Shown in pieces: positions 16,104 to 23,923 of a stretch of 64,000 nt of DNA. Under the pieces are notes generated by a model. That model was not told the origin of the DNA. It did no database searches and was given only the letters and a program-made list of their open reading frames with translations. Position 1 is the stretch's first letter; each line of letters starts with the position of its first letter. The stretch is taken from the NCBI RefSeq assembly GCF_900112845.1, contig NZ_FONG01000018.1:1-64000 (forward strand), written 5' to 3'. Source of the DNA: Actinacidiphila alni (GTDB lineage Bacteria; Actinomycetota; Actinomycetes; Streptomycetales; Streptomycetaceae). The position numbers were made by a program, and so were the translations under genes.

Positions 16104-16184
16104 GCGCCGGACACGCGACGCGCTTCAGGCGTCAACTCCGCGCCGAATAGACCAAATTCCGTACCGTACGGGGCTGGGTGCTCA
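16100..16184 (+). pseudogene. Remnant of ABC-2 permease N-terminus
   Basis: A GTG overlapping the ATPase stop (GTGA) opens a frame reading VSAGHATRFRRQLRAE, then TAG, then TKFRTVRGWVL. Intact ABC-2 permeases of this group begin with a basic stretch followed by RAEWTKFRTVRGW, so the TAG at 16148-16150 replaces the tryptophan codon TGG. Similarity ends after GWVL, where the sequence passes into unrelated DNA. The gene has therefore both a nonsense mutation and loss of nearly all its membrane segments. Confidence 0.8.
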
Positions 16185-16231
16185 GGCGCCGAAAGACACC
16201 GGAAGGCACCGTTCATCATCTGCCGGTCGGG

Positions 16232-17179
16232 CTAGAGCGCGGGGAGCCGCAGCGGGCCGCGGCCCTCGCGGACGTCGCGCAGGATCTCCGGGGTGCCGAC
16301 GAGGGCGCCGTCGAGATCCGTCGTCACGCGCAGCGCGTGCTTGCCGAGGAAGACCGGGCCGGGTTCGGGCTCGTCGCGGTAGACGACGAAGCCGGTGAGG
16401 CGGTCGACGCGGCCGGGCAGCAGACGCCAGACGCCGCCCGCCGAGCACACGGTCGCCGAAGGATCGGCCCCGGCCAGCCACGCGGCGGCACTCGCCTCGA
16501 CGGCGGCGGCGTAGCGCTGCCGGTCCTCGAAGGGCCGTACCAGGGTCAAGTGGCCGGTGCCGGGCAGCAGTTGGCCGTCGCGCCACTCGAACCACGCCCG
16601 GTGGTACGGGCGTCCGCCCGAGAGCGCGGCCAGCCGGCGCCGTGCCGTCAGCCGCAGCAGCGTGGGCGCCCCGGGGTCGCGGTCCGGCAGCCGCGCGGCC
16701 ACCTCGGGGTGCGCGATCAGCACCGTCGTGGGGGCGCCGTACTCCCGGCGGGCGAGGCAGCGGGCGACGCTGTCGAGGAGTCCGGCCACCGTCTCGTTGG
16801 CGACGTCGGCGGCGATCCACGGCTCGGCGACGAGCCGGTCCAGGGCGAGGACATCGTGACCGCCGTCCGCGAAGGCGTCGTGGAGGTCGCGCCACCGCTC
16901 CGCGGCGGCCAGCCCGTCGGCCACGGCCTTCGCCAACTCCCCCTGGCCAGGCGGCTCCCGGTCCACCCGTACGCGGACGGCGGCGTCCGGGTCGTCCGTC
17001 ACCCGGAAGGTGACCTCGGCGCCGGCGGCCGCCGGGAACAGGGGGCGCGCCCGGCACACGGCGAGCCGTCCCGGCAGGTCGCGTTCGGCCGCCGCCGCGG
17101 CCAGCGCCCGCTGCCGCCGCGTACCGAGCCGCCCGGTCAGCGCGGCGACCAGCATCACGAACCACATCATGTCCCCCAC
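16232..17179 (-). CDS. Hypothetical protein, Streptomyces type
   Basis: This protein of about 315 residues begins MGDMMWFVMLVAALTGRLGT, a short hydrophobic stretch that could be a membrane anchor or signal. It has a long mixed alpha/beta body rich in Ala, Arg and Val with segments such as VTFRVTDDPDAAVRVRVDRE, HDVLALDRLVAEPWIAADVA and GGVWRLLPGRVDRLTGFVVY. Composition and third-position G/C indicate a real gene. I do not recognise a family. It faces the degraded ABC permease gene convergently. Confidence 0.65.
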   Translation of the reverse strand: MGDMMWFVMLVAALTGRLGTRRQRALAAAAAERDLPGRLAVCRARPLFPAAAGAEVTFRVTDDPDAAVRVRVDREPPGQGELAKAVADGLAAAERWRDLHDAFADGGHDVLALDRLVAEPWIAADVANETVAGLLDSVARCLARREYGAPTTVLIAHPEVAARLPDRDPGAPTLLRLTARRRLAALSGGRPYHRAWFEWRDGQLLPGTGHLTLVRPFEDRQRYAAAVEASAAAWLAGADPSATVCSAGGVWRLLPGRVDRLTGFVVYRDEPEPGPVFLGKHALRVTTDLDGALVGTPEILRDVREGRGPLRLPAL

Positions 17180-17181
17180 CG

Positions 17182-17218
17182 CCCTTCGCCCCGAGGCTAT
17201 GCGCCCCGGGGCGAAGGG
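17182..17218 (-). terminator. Terminator after the secreted M15-like gene
   Basis: A perfect 12-base inverted repeat (CCCTTCGCCCCG at 17182 and its complement ending 17218) has a 13-base loop. It lies downstream of the leftward gene ending at 17261. Confidence 0.7.
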
Positions 17219-17260
17219 TCCTGAGCACGCGTACTCATTCCGCCGGGGCGGAAGGGGGGT

Positions 17261-17803
17261 TCAGCAGCCGCCGCAGGAGTAGAAGAGGGCGTCCCAGTGG
17301 TTGCCCTCGTCCGCGTAGATGTTGCCGGAGGCGGCCTGCCACTGCGGGTAGCCGTCGCCGCGCAGGCCGATGTAGGTGAAGGCGTTGTGGACGTAGTTGG
17401 TGATGCAGGTGTTCTTGCCGAAGTCGAGCTTGTAGCCGTTCCAGTGCGAGTAGGTGCCGCTGGCGTGGCCGGTCTCGGTGCCGCCGGTGATGTTGAGGGC
17501 GCAGCCGCTGGCGTGCTTGAGGGTGACGGCGCCCTGCGCGGTGGCGAGGTTGAGCTGGTCGAAGGAGGTGCACGTGGAGTTGTTGCGGTTGGAACAGCCG
17601 CCGGACGACGACCAGGTGATGCCCGCCGCGCTGAACATGCTGGTGGCCTGCGCGTGCGTGAGCTTGGTGACGGCGTACGCGTCGGTCGAGGTCGCCAGGC
17701 CGATGCCGGGGGCGAACATCGCGGTGAGGGCGAGGACGAGGACGCTGATCACGGTCCTGGCGCGCGGCCGGAGAGTCCCGAGGAGACGTGCGGGATTGCT
17801 CAT
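17261..17803 (-). CDS. Secreted protein with M15-type (VanX/DD-peptidase-like) metal-site motifs
   Basis: This 180-residue exported protein has a basic N-terminus and hydrophobic core (VISVLVLALTAMFAPGIGLA) consistent with a signal peptide ending near residue 45. The mature part carries SHWNGYKLD, matching the SxHxxGxxxD zinc motif of M15 peptidases (H120, D127), and ADEGNHWD, matching ExxHW (E166, H169). Six or more cysteines (C70, C78, C101, C133, C177, C180) suggest disulphides. It is probably a peptidoglycan DD- or related peptidase, but catalysis is inferred. ATG 17803 is preceded by CAGGAGG; a terminator follows. Confidence 0.72.
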   Translation of the reverse strand: MSNPARLLGTLRPRARTVISVLVLALTAMFAPGIGLATSTDAYAVTKLTHAQATSMFSAAGITWSSSGGCSNRNNSTCTSFDQLNLATAQGAVTLKHASGCALNITGGTETGHASGTYSHWNGYKLDFGKNTCITNYVHNAFTYIGLRGDGYPQWQAASGNIYADEGNHWDALFYSCGGC

Positions 17804-17906
17804 GCGGTTTCCTCCTGCTGTTTCCGCTGGGGTGGGGGGTGTGCAGGTGGCGCAGGAGGAGTGTGCCCGAGGTCTACGCGCGTCCGCCAGGGTCCGCACA
17901 TGAACG

Positions 17907-17946
17907 GTCCCGGCCGGAATCCCCAGGGAGGGAATCCGGCCGGGAC
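17907..17946 (-). terminator. Terminator after cimA
   Basis: GTCCCGGCCGG at 17907 pairs with its 11-base complement ending at 17946, and the stem continues inward with one mismatch. It lies 50 bases beyond the cimA stop. Confidence 0.8.
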
Positions 17947-17996
17947 GGTACGGACGGCTCGGGCGCGGGCGGACCCCGCTACTCCGGCTGTTTCTG

Positions 17997-19625
17997 CTAC
18001 TCCTGCTGCTCCGGCTGTTCCTGCGGCTCCAGGCCCGCGCGCAACAGCCCGTACGCGTACGCGTCGTCGAGTGCCTGCCAGGAGGCGGCGATGACATTGT
18101 CGGCGACGCCGACGGTGGACCACTCGACGCTGCCGTCGGTGGTGGTGATCAGCACGCGCGTGGTGGAGTCGGTGCCCGAACGGCCTTCGAGGATACGGAC
18201 CTTGTAGTCGACCAGCGCGAAGGCGGCCAGTTGCGGGTAGATCCGGCCGAGGGCGGAGAGCAGGGCGCGGTCCAGGGCGTTGACCGGGCCATTGCCCTCG
18301 GCGGTGGCGACGATCCGCTCGCCCTTCGCCCACATCTTCACCGTCGCCTCGTTGGCGTGGCTGCCGTCGGGGCGGTCCTCGGTGATCACCCGCCAGGACT
18401 CGGTGCGGAAGAAGCGGCGCGGGCCGCCGGGCTCGCCGCGCTGCAGCTCCTCGCGCAGCAGCAGCGCGAAGGAGGCGTCGGCGGCCTCGTACGTGTAGCC
18501 CTTCAGCTCGCGCTCCTTGACCCGCGCGACGACCCGGCCGACCAGTTCGCGGTCGCCGCCGAGGTCGATGCCCAGCTCCTTGCCCTTCAGTTCGATCGAG
18601 GCGCGGCCGGCCATGTCGGAGACCAGCATCCGCATGGTGTTGCCGACGAGTTCGGGGTCGATGTGCTGGTACAGGTCGGGGTCGACCTTGATCGCGGAGG
18701 CGTGCAGGCCGGCCTTGTGCGCGAAGGCGGAGACGCCCACGTACGGCTGGTGGGTGGAGGGCGGCAGATTGACGACCTCGGCGATGGCGTGCGAGATCCG
18801 GGTCATCTCGCCGAGCGCGCCGGGCGGCAGGACGCTGCGGCCGTGCTTCAGCTCCAGGGCGGCGACCACCGGGAAGAGGTTGGAGTTGCCGACGCGCTCG
18901 CCGTAGCCGTTGGCGGTGCACTGGACGTGGGTGGCGCCGGCGTCCACGGCGGCGAGGGTGTTGGCGACGGCGCAGCCGGTGTCGTCCTGGGCGTGGATGC
19001 CCAGACGGGCGCCGGTGTCGGCCAGGACGAGGCCGGTGACGGCCTGGACCTGCGCGGGCAGCATCCCGCCGTTGGTGTCGCACAGCACGACGACCGAGGC
19101 GCCGGCTTCGTGCGCGGCCCGGACGACGGCGGTGGCGTAGGCGGCGTTGGCCTTGTAGCCGTCGAAGAAGTGCTCGCAGTCGACGAAGACGCGGCGGCCC
19201 TGGGCGACGAGGTGGGAGACGGTGTCGCGCACCATCTCCAGGTTCTCCTCCAAGGTGGTGCGCAGCGCCAGTTCGACATGGCGGTCGTGGGACTTGGCGA
19301 CCAGGGTGATCACCGGGGCGCCGGACTCCAGCAGCGCTTTGACCTGCGGGTCCTCGGCGGCGCTCGCGTTCGGGCGGCGGGTGGCGCCGAAGGCCACCAG
19401 CGTGGCGTGCTTCAGCTCCAGCTCGGTGGCGGCCCGGGCGAAGAACTCGGTGTCGCGCGGGTTGGCGCCGGGCCAACCGCCCTCGATGAAGCCCACCCCG
19501 AAGTCGTCCAGGTGCCGGGCGATCGTCAGCTTGTCGGCGACGGTGAGGTTGATCCCCTCGCGCTGGGCGCCGTCGCGCAGCGTGGTGTCGAAGACGTGGA
19601 AGCTGTCGTCCAGTTCGGCGGTCAT
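17997..19625 (-). CDS. cimA: (R)-citramalate synthase
   Basis: This 542-residue enzyme condenses pyruvate and acetyl-CoA to (R)-citramalate, the threonine-independent entry into isoleucine synthesis. It has an HMGL-like TIM barrel (FDTTLRDGAQREGINLTVAD, GFIEGGWPGANPRDTEFF, CDTNGGMLPAQ, GIHAQDDTGCAVAN, QCTANGYGERVGN) and a C-terminal LeuA-type regulatory dimer domain (WRVITEDRPDGSHANEATVK, DYKVRILEGRSGTDSTTRV). Architecture and length match CimA rather than 2-isopropylmalate synthase. ATG 19625 follows CAGGAGTT. A leader peptide with tandem isoleucine codons and an intrinsic terminator lie upstream, implying attenuation by isoleucyl-tRNA supply. The GlnGlu-rich C-terminus (PQEQPEQQE) is probably a disordered tail. 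Confidence 0.94.
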   Translation of the reverse strand: MTAELDDSFHVFDTTLRDGAQREGINLTVADKLTIARHLDDFGVGFIEGGWPGANPRDTEFFARAATELELKHATLVAFGATRRPNASAAEDPQVKALLESGAPVITLVAKSHDRHVELALRTTLEENLEMVRDTVSHLVAQGRRVFVDCEHFFDGYKANAAYATAVVRAAHEAGASVVVLCDTNGGMLPAQVQAVTGLVLADTGARLGIHAQDDTGCAVANTLAAVDAGATHVQCTANGYGERVGNSNLFPVVAALELKHGRSVLPPGALGEMTRISHAIAEVVNLPPSTHQPYVGVSAFAHKAGLHASAIKVDPDLYQHIDPELVGNTMRMLVSDMAGRASIELKGKELGIDLGGDRELVGRVVARVKERELKGYTYEAADASFALLLREELQRGEPGGPRRFFRTESWRVITEDRPDGSHANEATVKMWAKGERIVATAEGNGPVNALDRALLSALGRIYPQLAAFALVDYKVRILEGRSGTDSTTRVLITTTDGSVEWSTVGVADNVIAASWQALDDAYAYGLLRAGLEPQEQPEQQE

Positions 19626-19752
19626 GGCTGTCGTAACTCCTGTCGGGTGGGTGGGTTCCGTCCCGGATCGGTTCCGATTACCGGAGGATCCGGCTCCACT
19701 TGCCCCCATCCTCCCTCGCGCCCCGCTGCCCGGCGCGGGTGGGCCGGGAAAC

Positions 19753-19780
19753 GAAAAAACCCCTCGCGGATGCGAGAGGT
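19753..19780 (-). terminator. Attenuator (intrinsic terminator) in the cimA leader
   Basis: On the minus strand, CCTCTCGC, a four-base loop and GCGAGGGG form an 8-bp stem (one G-U pair) followed by six T. This is a canonical Rho-independent terminator, rare in such form in Streptomyces, placed 128 bases before the cimA start and after a leader ORF. A separate hairpin with 8-bp arms (19809-19828) lies between leader and terminator. Confidence 0.85.
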
Positions 19781-19831
19781 CTGCACGCGGGTCTGGGACA
19801 CCGTGACGTTCCACTGGGGTCAGTGGAAGGG

Positions 19832-19867
19832 TCACTGCGGACCGGCGTGCCTGGGGCCAATAATCAT
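19832..19867 (-). CDS. Putative cimA leader peptide MIIGPRHAGPQ
   Basis: An 11-codon ORF starts at ATG 19867 and reads Met-Ile-Ile-Gly-Pro-Arg-His-Ala-Gly-Pro-Gln, stop. The two isoleucines use ATT, a rare codon in this G+C-rich genome. Its stop lies four bases before an 8-bp hairpin (19809-19828) and about 50 bases before the intrinsic terminator. A -10-like CAGAAT lies about 25 bases upstream. The arrangement matches ribosome-mediated attenuation: stalling at Ile codons when isoleucyl-tRNA is scarce would favour read-through into cimA. No strong Shine-Dalgarno is seen, so translation is inferred. Confidence 0.6.
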   Translation of the reverse strand: MIIGPRHAGPQ

Positions 19868-19980
19868 GCTGGCGTACGAGGACACGGTGGCATTCTGCCA
19901 CAGCGCGACCGGGCCTGGACCCGAGTCTCACCATCCGGTCAGGATGCCCGGACCCCTACCCGCACCTCTGCGGAAGAGGG

Positions 19981-20109
19981 TGCCCCTTCAGGGGCGCGGG
20001 GAACTGCGCGCTCAGGCCGCGCGGGGCTGCTGCTACAAACCGCCCCCAGCGGGGCAGACGCTGTTGTTTCGCGACCACCGGCCGGTGGGGGCTGGTCGCG
20101 CAGTTCCCC
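19981..20109. repeat. Left part of a long Streptomyces inverted repeat interrupted by the mobile element
   Basis: The left arm at 19981-20010 runs from TGCCCCTTCAGGGGCGCGGG into GAACTGCGCG. Its complement begins at 20097-20109 (CGCGCAGTTCCCC) but stops abruptly. The missing rest of the right arm, GCGCCCCTACGGGGCA, is found at 36076-36091. Joining the two restores a 29-30 base arm with only a small mismatch in the tip. This G+C-rich hairpin type is common between Streptomyces genes. Confidence 0.8.
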
Positions 20110-20123
20110 GGGGGGACTTCCTC
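20097..20123. other. attL of the integrated element
   Basis: The chromosomal half CGCGCAGTTCCCC (20097-20109) meets the element half GGGGGGACTTC (20110-20120). The integrase gene begins 40 bases further right, as usual for serine-integrase attachment sites. Confidence 0.75.
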
Positions 20124-20159
20124 AAAACGCACGTGACGTGCGGAGGAGGGCGGCGGACC

Positions 20160-21698
20160 ATGAATGGCATGGTGACGACTGAGTACGACGGCTGTGGCAG
20201 GTGCCTGGTCGGCGTGCGCAGGCTCAGCCGGAAGAAGGACGCGACATCGTCGCCGGAGAAGCAGAAGGGGCAGGTCCTCAAGGCAGCGGCGAGCGTCGGT
20301 GGTCACATCATCGCGTGGGCCGACGACTGGGAGGTGTCCGGGGCAACGGACCCGCTGACCCGTGCGGGGTTGGGTCCATGGCTTCGGGGTGAGAACGGCC
20401 CGTACTCGGGCATCGTCGGCCCGAGCGTGGACCGTATCGGCCGCAACCAGCGGGACGTGCTCAACACGGCCCACATGATCCACGACCAAGGCCGGATGCT
20501 GGTCACGGAGGGGCACGACGGTCCGTGGAACTTGGACGACCCGGCCGACGAGATGCGGCTGAGCATGGAGTCGTTCGGGGCGCAGATGGAGTTGCGGGCC
20601 ATCCAGAAGCGCAACCGGGATGGGGCCGTGACGGCTCGGACGCTGGGGAAGCCCAACAACGCACCGTCGTACGGCTTTGAGTACGTGCGGCTGACGCCCA
20701 TGGGCAAGATCGATCATGTTCGTCTGCACAAGGGTGCGGCACGGAATGCGCGGGAGGTGGCGAAGCGCATCCTCGCCGACGAGACGGGAACGATCACGCC
20801 GTACACGGAGGCGGCGCGGCTGACCCGGGCGGGGGTCTTGTCGCCGAGTGATCACATGGCGGTGCTCTACGGCAAGGAGCCGAAGGGCACTCCGTGGTCG
20901 CCCAAGTCGCTGATCTTCATTCTCACCAACGAAGCATCCTTGGGGTACCTGACGCACAACGGGCGCGCGGTGCTGGACGAGAAGACCGGCCAGCCGATCC
21001 GGCTGTGCGAGGGACTGTGGGACAGGCCCACCCTGGACAGGCTGCGTGAGAAGTGCAGGCCCGCGAACCCGCAGCCGGCCACGGCGCCGCGTGCGCCGAA
21101 GGCGACACGGCTGGGGTCGAAGCTGGGCACGTGCGGGAACTGCGGCAACACGATCACGGTCGGCAGCCGGGGCAGGGAAGGCGCGTCGTACCGGTGCACG
21201 GGCCGGGTGAAGCGGTTGAAGGGGTCGGAGCGCTGCACGCCTGCGCCGTCGATCAAGCTCACGGCCGCCGATGAGACGATCACCACGTGGTTCCTGGAGC
21301 GGTACGGGCCGGGCGAGATCATGGAGAAGGTGTGGGACCCGGGCAGCGGCAACACGGCCCGGATCGCGGAGCTGAAGGCCGACCGGAAGCGTCTGCGTGA
21401 AGACAGGCTGGCGGGTCTGTACAACGACGAGGACGACGCCGAGTGGTACAGGGCTCAGTACGCGCGTATCGGGCGGGAGATCAAGGAATTGCAGGCGCTT
21501 CCCGAGCGTCCAGCGGGCATGCGGTTGGTGCCCACCGGCAAGACCGTCGCCCAGGCGTGGGAGGAAGCGCCGGACGACGCGGCGCGGCGTGAACTGCTCG
21601 CCTCCTACGACGTACGGTTCGTCCTCTACCCGGACGGCGCAGGGGACCGACTGAAGATCACCGGGGCGGACCTGTTCGAGATGGCTCTAGCCGCCTAA
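20160..21698 (+). CDS. int: Large serine recombinase (integrase)
   Basis: This 512-residue serine integrase catalyses attP x attB integration of the element. The N-terminal resolvase domain has the catalytic serine in VRRLSRKKDATSSPEKQKG (S23) and the arginine-bearing VGPSVDRIGRNQRDVL. A recombinase domain follows (PSYGFEYVRLTPMGKI, TPWSPKSLIFILTNEASLGY). A zinc-ribbon has CGNCGNTITVG near residue 324 and paired cysteines in SYRCTGRVKRLKGSERC. The C-terminal coiled coil contains ELKADRKRLREDRLAG. ATG 20160 is chosen because GGAGGAGGG lies nine bases upstream and the family begins here; the frame stays open far upstream but antisense to cimA. Confidence 0.92.
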   Translation: MNGMVTTEYDGCGRCLVGVRRLSRKKDATSSPEKQKGQVLKAAASVGGHIIAWADDWEVSGATDPLTRAGLGPWLRGENGPYSGIVGPSVDRIGRNQRDVLNTAHMIHDQGRMLVTEGHDGPWNLDDPADEMRLSMESFGAQMELRAIQKRNRDGAVTARTLGKPNNAPSYGFEYVRLTPMGKIDHVRLHKGAARNAREVAKRILADETGTITPYTEAARLTRAGVLSPSDHMAVLYGKEPKGTPWSPKSLIFILTNEASLGYLTHNGRAVLDEKTGQPIRLCEGLWDRPTLDRLREKCRPANPQPATAPRAPKATRLGSKLGTCGNCGNTITVGSRGREGASYRCTGRVKRLKGSERCTPAPSIKLTAADETITTWFLERYGPGEIMEKVWDPGSGNTARIAELKADRKRLREDRLAGLYNDEDDAEWYRAQYARIGREIKELQALPERPAGMRLVPTGKTVAQAWEEAPDDAARRELLASYDVRFVLYPDGAGDRLKITGADLFEMALAA

Positions 21699-21719
21699 GG
21701 GAGTCAGCTTGACGAGGAG

Positions 21720-21747
21720 GCCCCGCAGCCGGCACCCGGTGCGGGGC
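21720..21747. terminator. Bidirectional terminator between integrase and RDF genes
   Basis: GCCCCGCA and its complement TGCGGGGC enclose a 12-base loop that itself contains a CCGG pair. It lies between two convergent genes of the element. Confidence 0.7.
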
Positions 21748-21770
21748 ACTCCCCGTACGGTCCCCGCGCT

Positions 21771-22220
21771 TCAGCCACGAGGCAGCATCAGCACCGGAAG
21801 CAGATGCACGGCGTACAAGCCGGTCCGCGTCCGGACTTCTACCGGTTTGATGATCAACTGCGGCCGAGTGTCCCGCCCACCCGCCCCGCTGCCGCCGTCG
21901 CGGGTGCAGGTGCGGGTGATCTGCTCGACTGTCCACGGCGCGGGAGCGAAGTCGAACCGGCCAAGGCCGGTACTGCCTTCCAGCGTGAACCCGAGGAGGG
22001 TGCCGCTTCTGCGGTCGAGGGACACGTGCACCGACTCAGCGTCCGTCACCACTTCCAGCCCGGCCGCCCCGGGCACGGGCCGGGGCGTGCCGCCGAGGAG
22101 CCGTGCCACCTTCGCCGCGACGTACGGGTCGCCGGTCGTCACTCGCCATGTCCGCAGCGCTTCCACACGTCCGCCGACCGCGTAGGTCGCGTGGAATTCC
22201 CCGGCGGTCGTCTCAGCCAT
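21771..22220 (-). CDS. Probable recombination directionality factor (gp3-like)
   Basis: This 149-residue protein is placed next to the integrase and at the end of the replication/transfer operon. Segments RVEALRTWRVTTGDPYVAAK, VARLLGGTPRPV, LEVVTDAESVHVSLD and FTLEGSTGLGRFDF recall the gp3-type directionality factors of serine-integrase phages, which share an N-terminal 'RLT..vA.lyGG' pattern and a beta-rich body. Such a protein would switch the integrase to excision. Its ATG lies 8 bases inside the rep stop region, indicating coupled expression with rep, which makes sense because excision and replication must coincide. Assignment is by motif memory and context. Confidence 0.55.
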   Translation of the reverse strand: MAETTAGEFHATYAVGGRVEALRTWRVTTGDPYVAAKVARLLGGTPRPVPGAAGLEVVTDAESVHVSLDRRSGTLLGFTLEGSTGLGRFDFAPAPWTVEQITRTCTRDGGSGAGGRDTRPQLIIKPVEVRTRTGLYAVHLLPVLMLPRG

Positions 22221-23652
22221 CCGGACGTTCCGGCGTCCCGGTTGAGAGGCGGCGGACTTCCCGCAGGACCGCCAGGTCTTCCGCGATGCCCGCCGCGATC
22301 TCCGCCGCGCCAGGGGTGTGGCCGGAGCCGACGTAGCGCCACGCGGAGTCGGTCACGGTGTCCGCTGGAGAACCGTCTTCCCGCTGTCCGGTCCGGAAGG
22401 ACGCGCGGGCGGCACGCAGGGCTGTGTAAGTGGTCGAGTACAGGCGGGATTTGGTGAGGCAGTGGCCCCGGTAACCAAGGGTGTGGGCCCAGCCTCGCAG
22501 CCGCAGGTGGGCCAGTTCCGGCAGGTCGCCGAGCCGCCAGCAGGCGCCCATCAGCGCCCGCAGGTGATCGGAGACCGGCGCCAGCGCGATGGTGCCGGCG
22601 TCGTGCACGCGGTGGTCGAGACCTCCGCTGTCCCCGAGGCTCTTGCCGACGTACTTGGCGACGTAGGCCGCGACCGCTTCGTCCGTGATCGCTGAGCCGT
22701 CACCGAACTCGCGAATCGGGTGCATGTCGACCTGCTCGCCCCAGCGGAACGCGTACTCGCCGACAGCCGCCGTGTACGGCATGCGGACCTGGACGGCAGC
22801 GGTGGCCGTACGGATCGCGTCGGCCAGAAGAGCGGCGTCCGCCCACGACGGCGGAGGCGTATCCGGACCGTCCGGGCCGTCGAGGCGGATCACGGCATGG
22901 AAGTGGACCGCTCCCCGGCGCTGGTACTCCGCGACCTTGGCGAACGACACCCGCAGATGCCGGGCGAGGTCGGTCTGCGTGATCCCGGCCGCGGTGGCCA
23001 AGCAGCGCCGGACGGCACGGCAGGTGCGGTTCCACAGCTCTCCGGCGTGCGCGTGCCACAGCACATGAGAGGCGTAGTCGTAGCAGTCCGAGCACAGCGG
23101 CCGACCAATCGCCGCGTCAGCCTCGCTGTGGACGAGCCCGCATCCGACCGGCCGACCATGCTCGCAGTCCCCGCCGCCGCGCCGGGGGCGGCAGCGGTCC
23201 GGGCCCGCCCGGTGCACCGCGCCGAACGATGGGGCGGTGAGGGTGACGAACAGCCGGGGGTGTTCGACCACGCGAGCCGGAGTGCCCTTGCCGCCGACCA
23301 GTCCGGCACGCACCAGGTGGAAGGTGTCCCCGGAGTGCTCACGAGAACAGGGCGGGCAGACCGAGGCGCGGCGGTTGCGGCAGCGCACCGGCAGCCGCCC
23401 ACCGGGCTCGCCCGCCGTGTCGTAGTGCCGTACGACGGCACCGGTCGTGCGGTCGGTCACGATGATGTGACCCGACAGGTAGACCGGGCGGGCGCAGCCC
23501 CCGGTGGCCCGCGTCTGCTCAAGCCACCGCTCGAAGCCCGGTTCGCAGGCGAGACGGACCAGATCCTTTTCGGTGTCGGACAGATGCCGCAGGCGGTCCG
23601 CCCGGTCAAGAGCGGACCGCCGTGCGGCACCGTCGTACAGGGTCGTAGCCAT
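22213..23652 (-). CDS. RepSA-like replication initiator
   Basis: This 479-residue protein resembles the RepSA family of actinomycete integrative elements and plasmids that replicate by rolling circle. It has cysteine-rich zinc motifs (CRNRRASVCPPCS near 91-103; CSDCYDY near 187-193), the HUH metal motif in GAVHFHAVIRLDG (H250, H252), and a downstream YVAKYVGKS tyrosine motif (Y330/Y334), the nicking tyrosine candidates. It would nick an origin and initiate replication of the excised circle. It lies in the same leftward operon as the transfer genes and overlaps the RDF gene by 8 bases. Confidence 0.88.
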   Translation of the reverse strand: MATTLYDGAARRSALDRADRLRHLSDTEKDLVRLACEPGFERWLEQTRATGGCARPVYLSGHIIVTDRTTGAVVRHYDTAGEPGGRLPVRCRNRRASVCPPCSREHSGDTFHLVRAGLVGGKGTPARVVEHPRLFVTLTAPSFGAVHRAGPDRCRPRRGGGDCEHGRPVGCGLVHSEADAAIGRPLCSDCYDYASHVLWHAHAGELWNRTCRAVRRCLATAAGITQTDLARHLRVSFAKVAEYQRRGAVHFHAVIRLDGPDGPDTPPPSWADAALLADAIRTATAAVQVRMPYTAAVGEYAFRWGEQVDMHPIREFGDGSAITDEAVAAYVAKYVGKSLGDSGGLDHRVHDAGTIALAPVSDHLRALMGACWRLGDLPELAHLRLRGWAHTLGYRGHCLTKSRLYSTTYTALRAARASFRTGQREDGSPADTVTDSAWRYVGSGHTPGAAEIAAGIAEDLAVLREVRRLSTGTPERPDG

Positions 23653-23766
23653 GACGGCGGAGCCCTTTCGTGCCGGACGGACGGGACCGAGAACGGCATG
23701 ACCAGACCTCCCTTCAGTAGGGGTTGAGCAAGGACGATGACGGAATCCACTCGCCGGCGCCCTCGG

Positions 23767-23910
23767 TCAGCGACGCGGGGCCTTGCGGGAGCGGGGATGG
23801 CGGCGACGCCAGGTGCGGCGGCAGTATCGGCAGTGCACCAGACGCCCCCGCCGCCGGTATTCACGTGGGCGACCGCAGCGCGGACAGCGCGGAGGCTCGT
23901 TCTCAGGCAC
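23767..23910 (-). CDS. Small zinc-ribbon protein of the transfer/replication operon
   Basis: This 47-residue ORF opens at GTG 23910 and reads VPENEPPRCPRCGRPREY, then a basic stretch, then CRYCRRTWRRRH. It has two CxxC pairs 15-18 residues apart, a compact zinc ribbon. The high Arg content suggests nucleic-acid contact. It lies between the Spd-like membrane gene and rep in the same direction, a position where AICEs often carry tiny mobile-element transfer proteins. Codon bias supports coding; the start is uncertain because the ribosome-binding site is weak. Confidence 0.6.
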   Translation of the reverse strand: MPENEPPRCPRCGRPREYRRRGRLVHCRYCRRTWRRRHPRSRKAPRR

Positions 23911-23923
23911 GAGTCACACCGCC

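Noticed and set aside
16182..17228. Alternative minus-strand frame over the 315-residue hypothetical gene
   Set aside because: Arg/Pro-rich composition typical of a shadow frame; the 16232-17179 frame has normal amino acid usage.
18231..20159. In-frame upstream extension of the integrase, antisense to cimA
   Set aside because: Integrase homology begins at 20160 behind a good ribosome-binding site; the extension is complementary to cimA and its leader.
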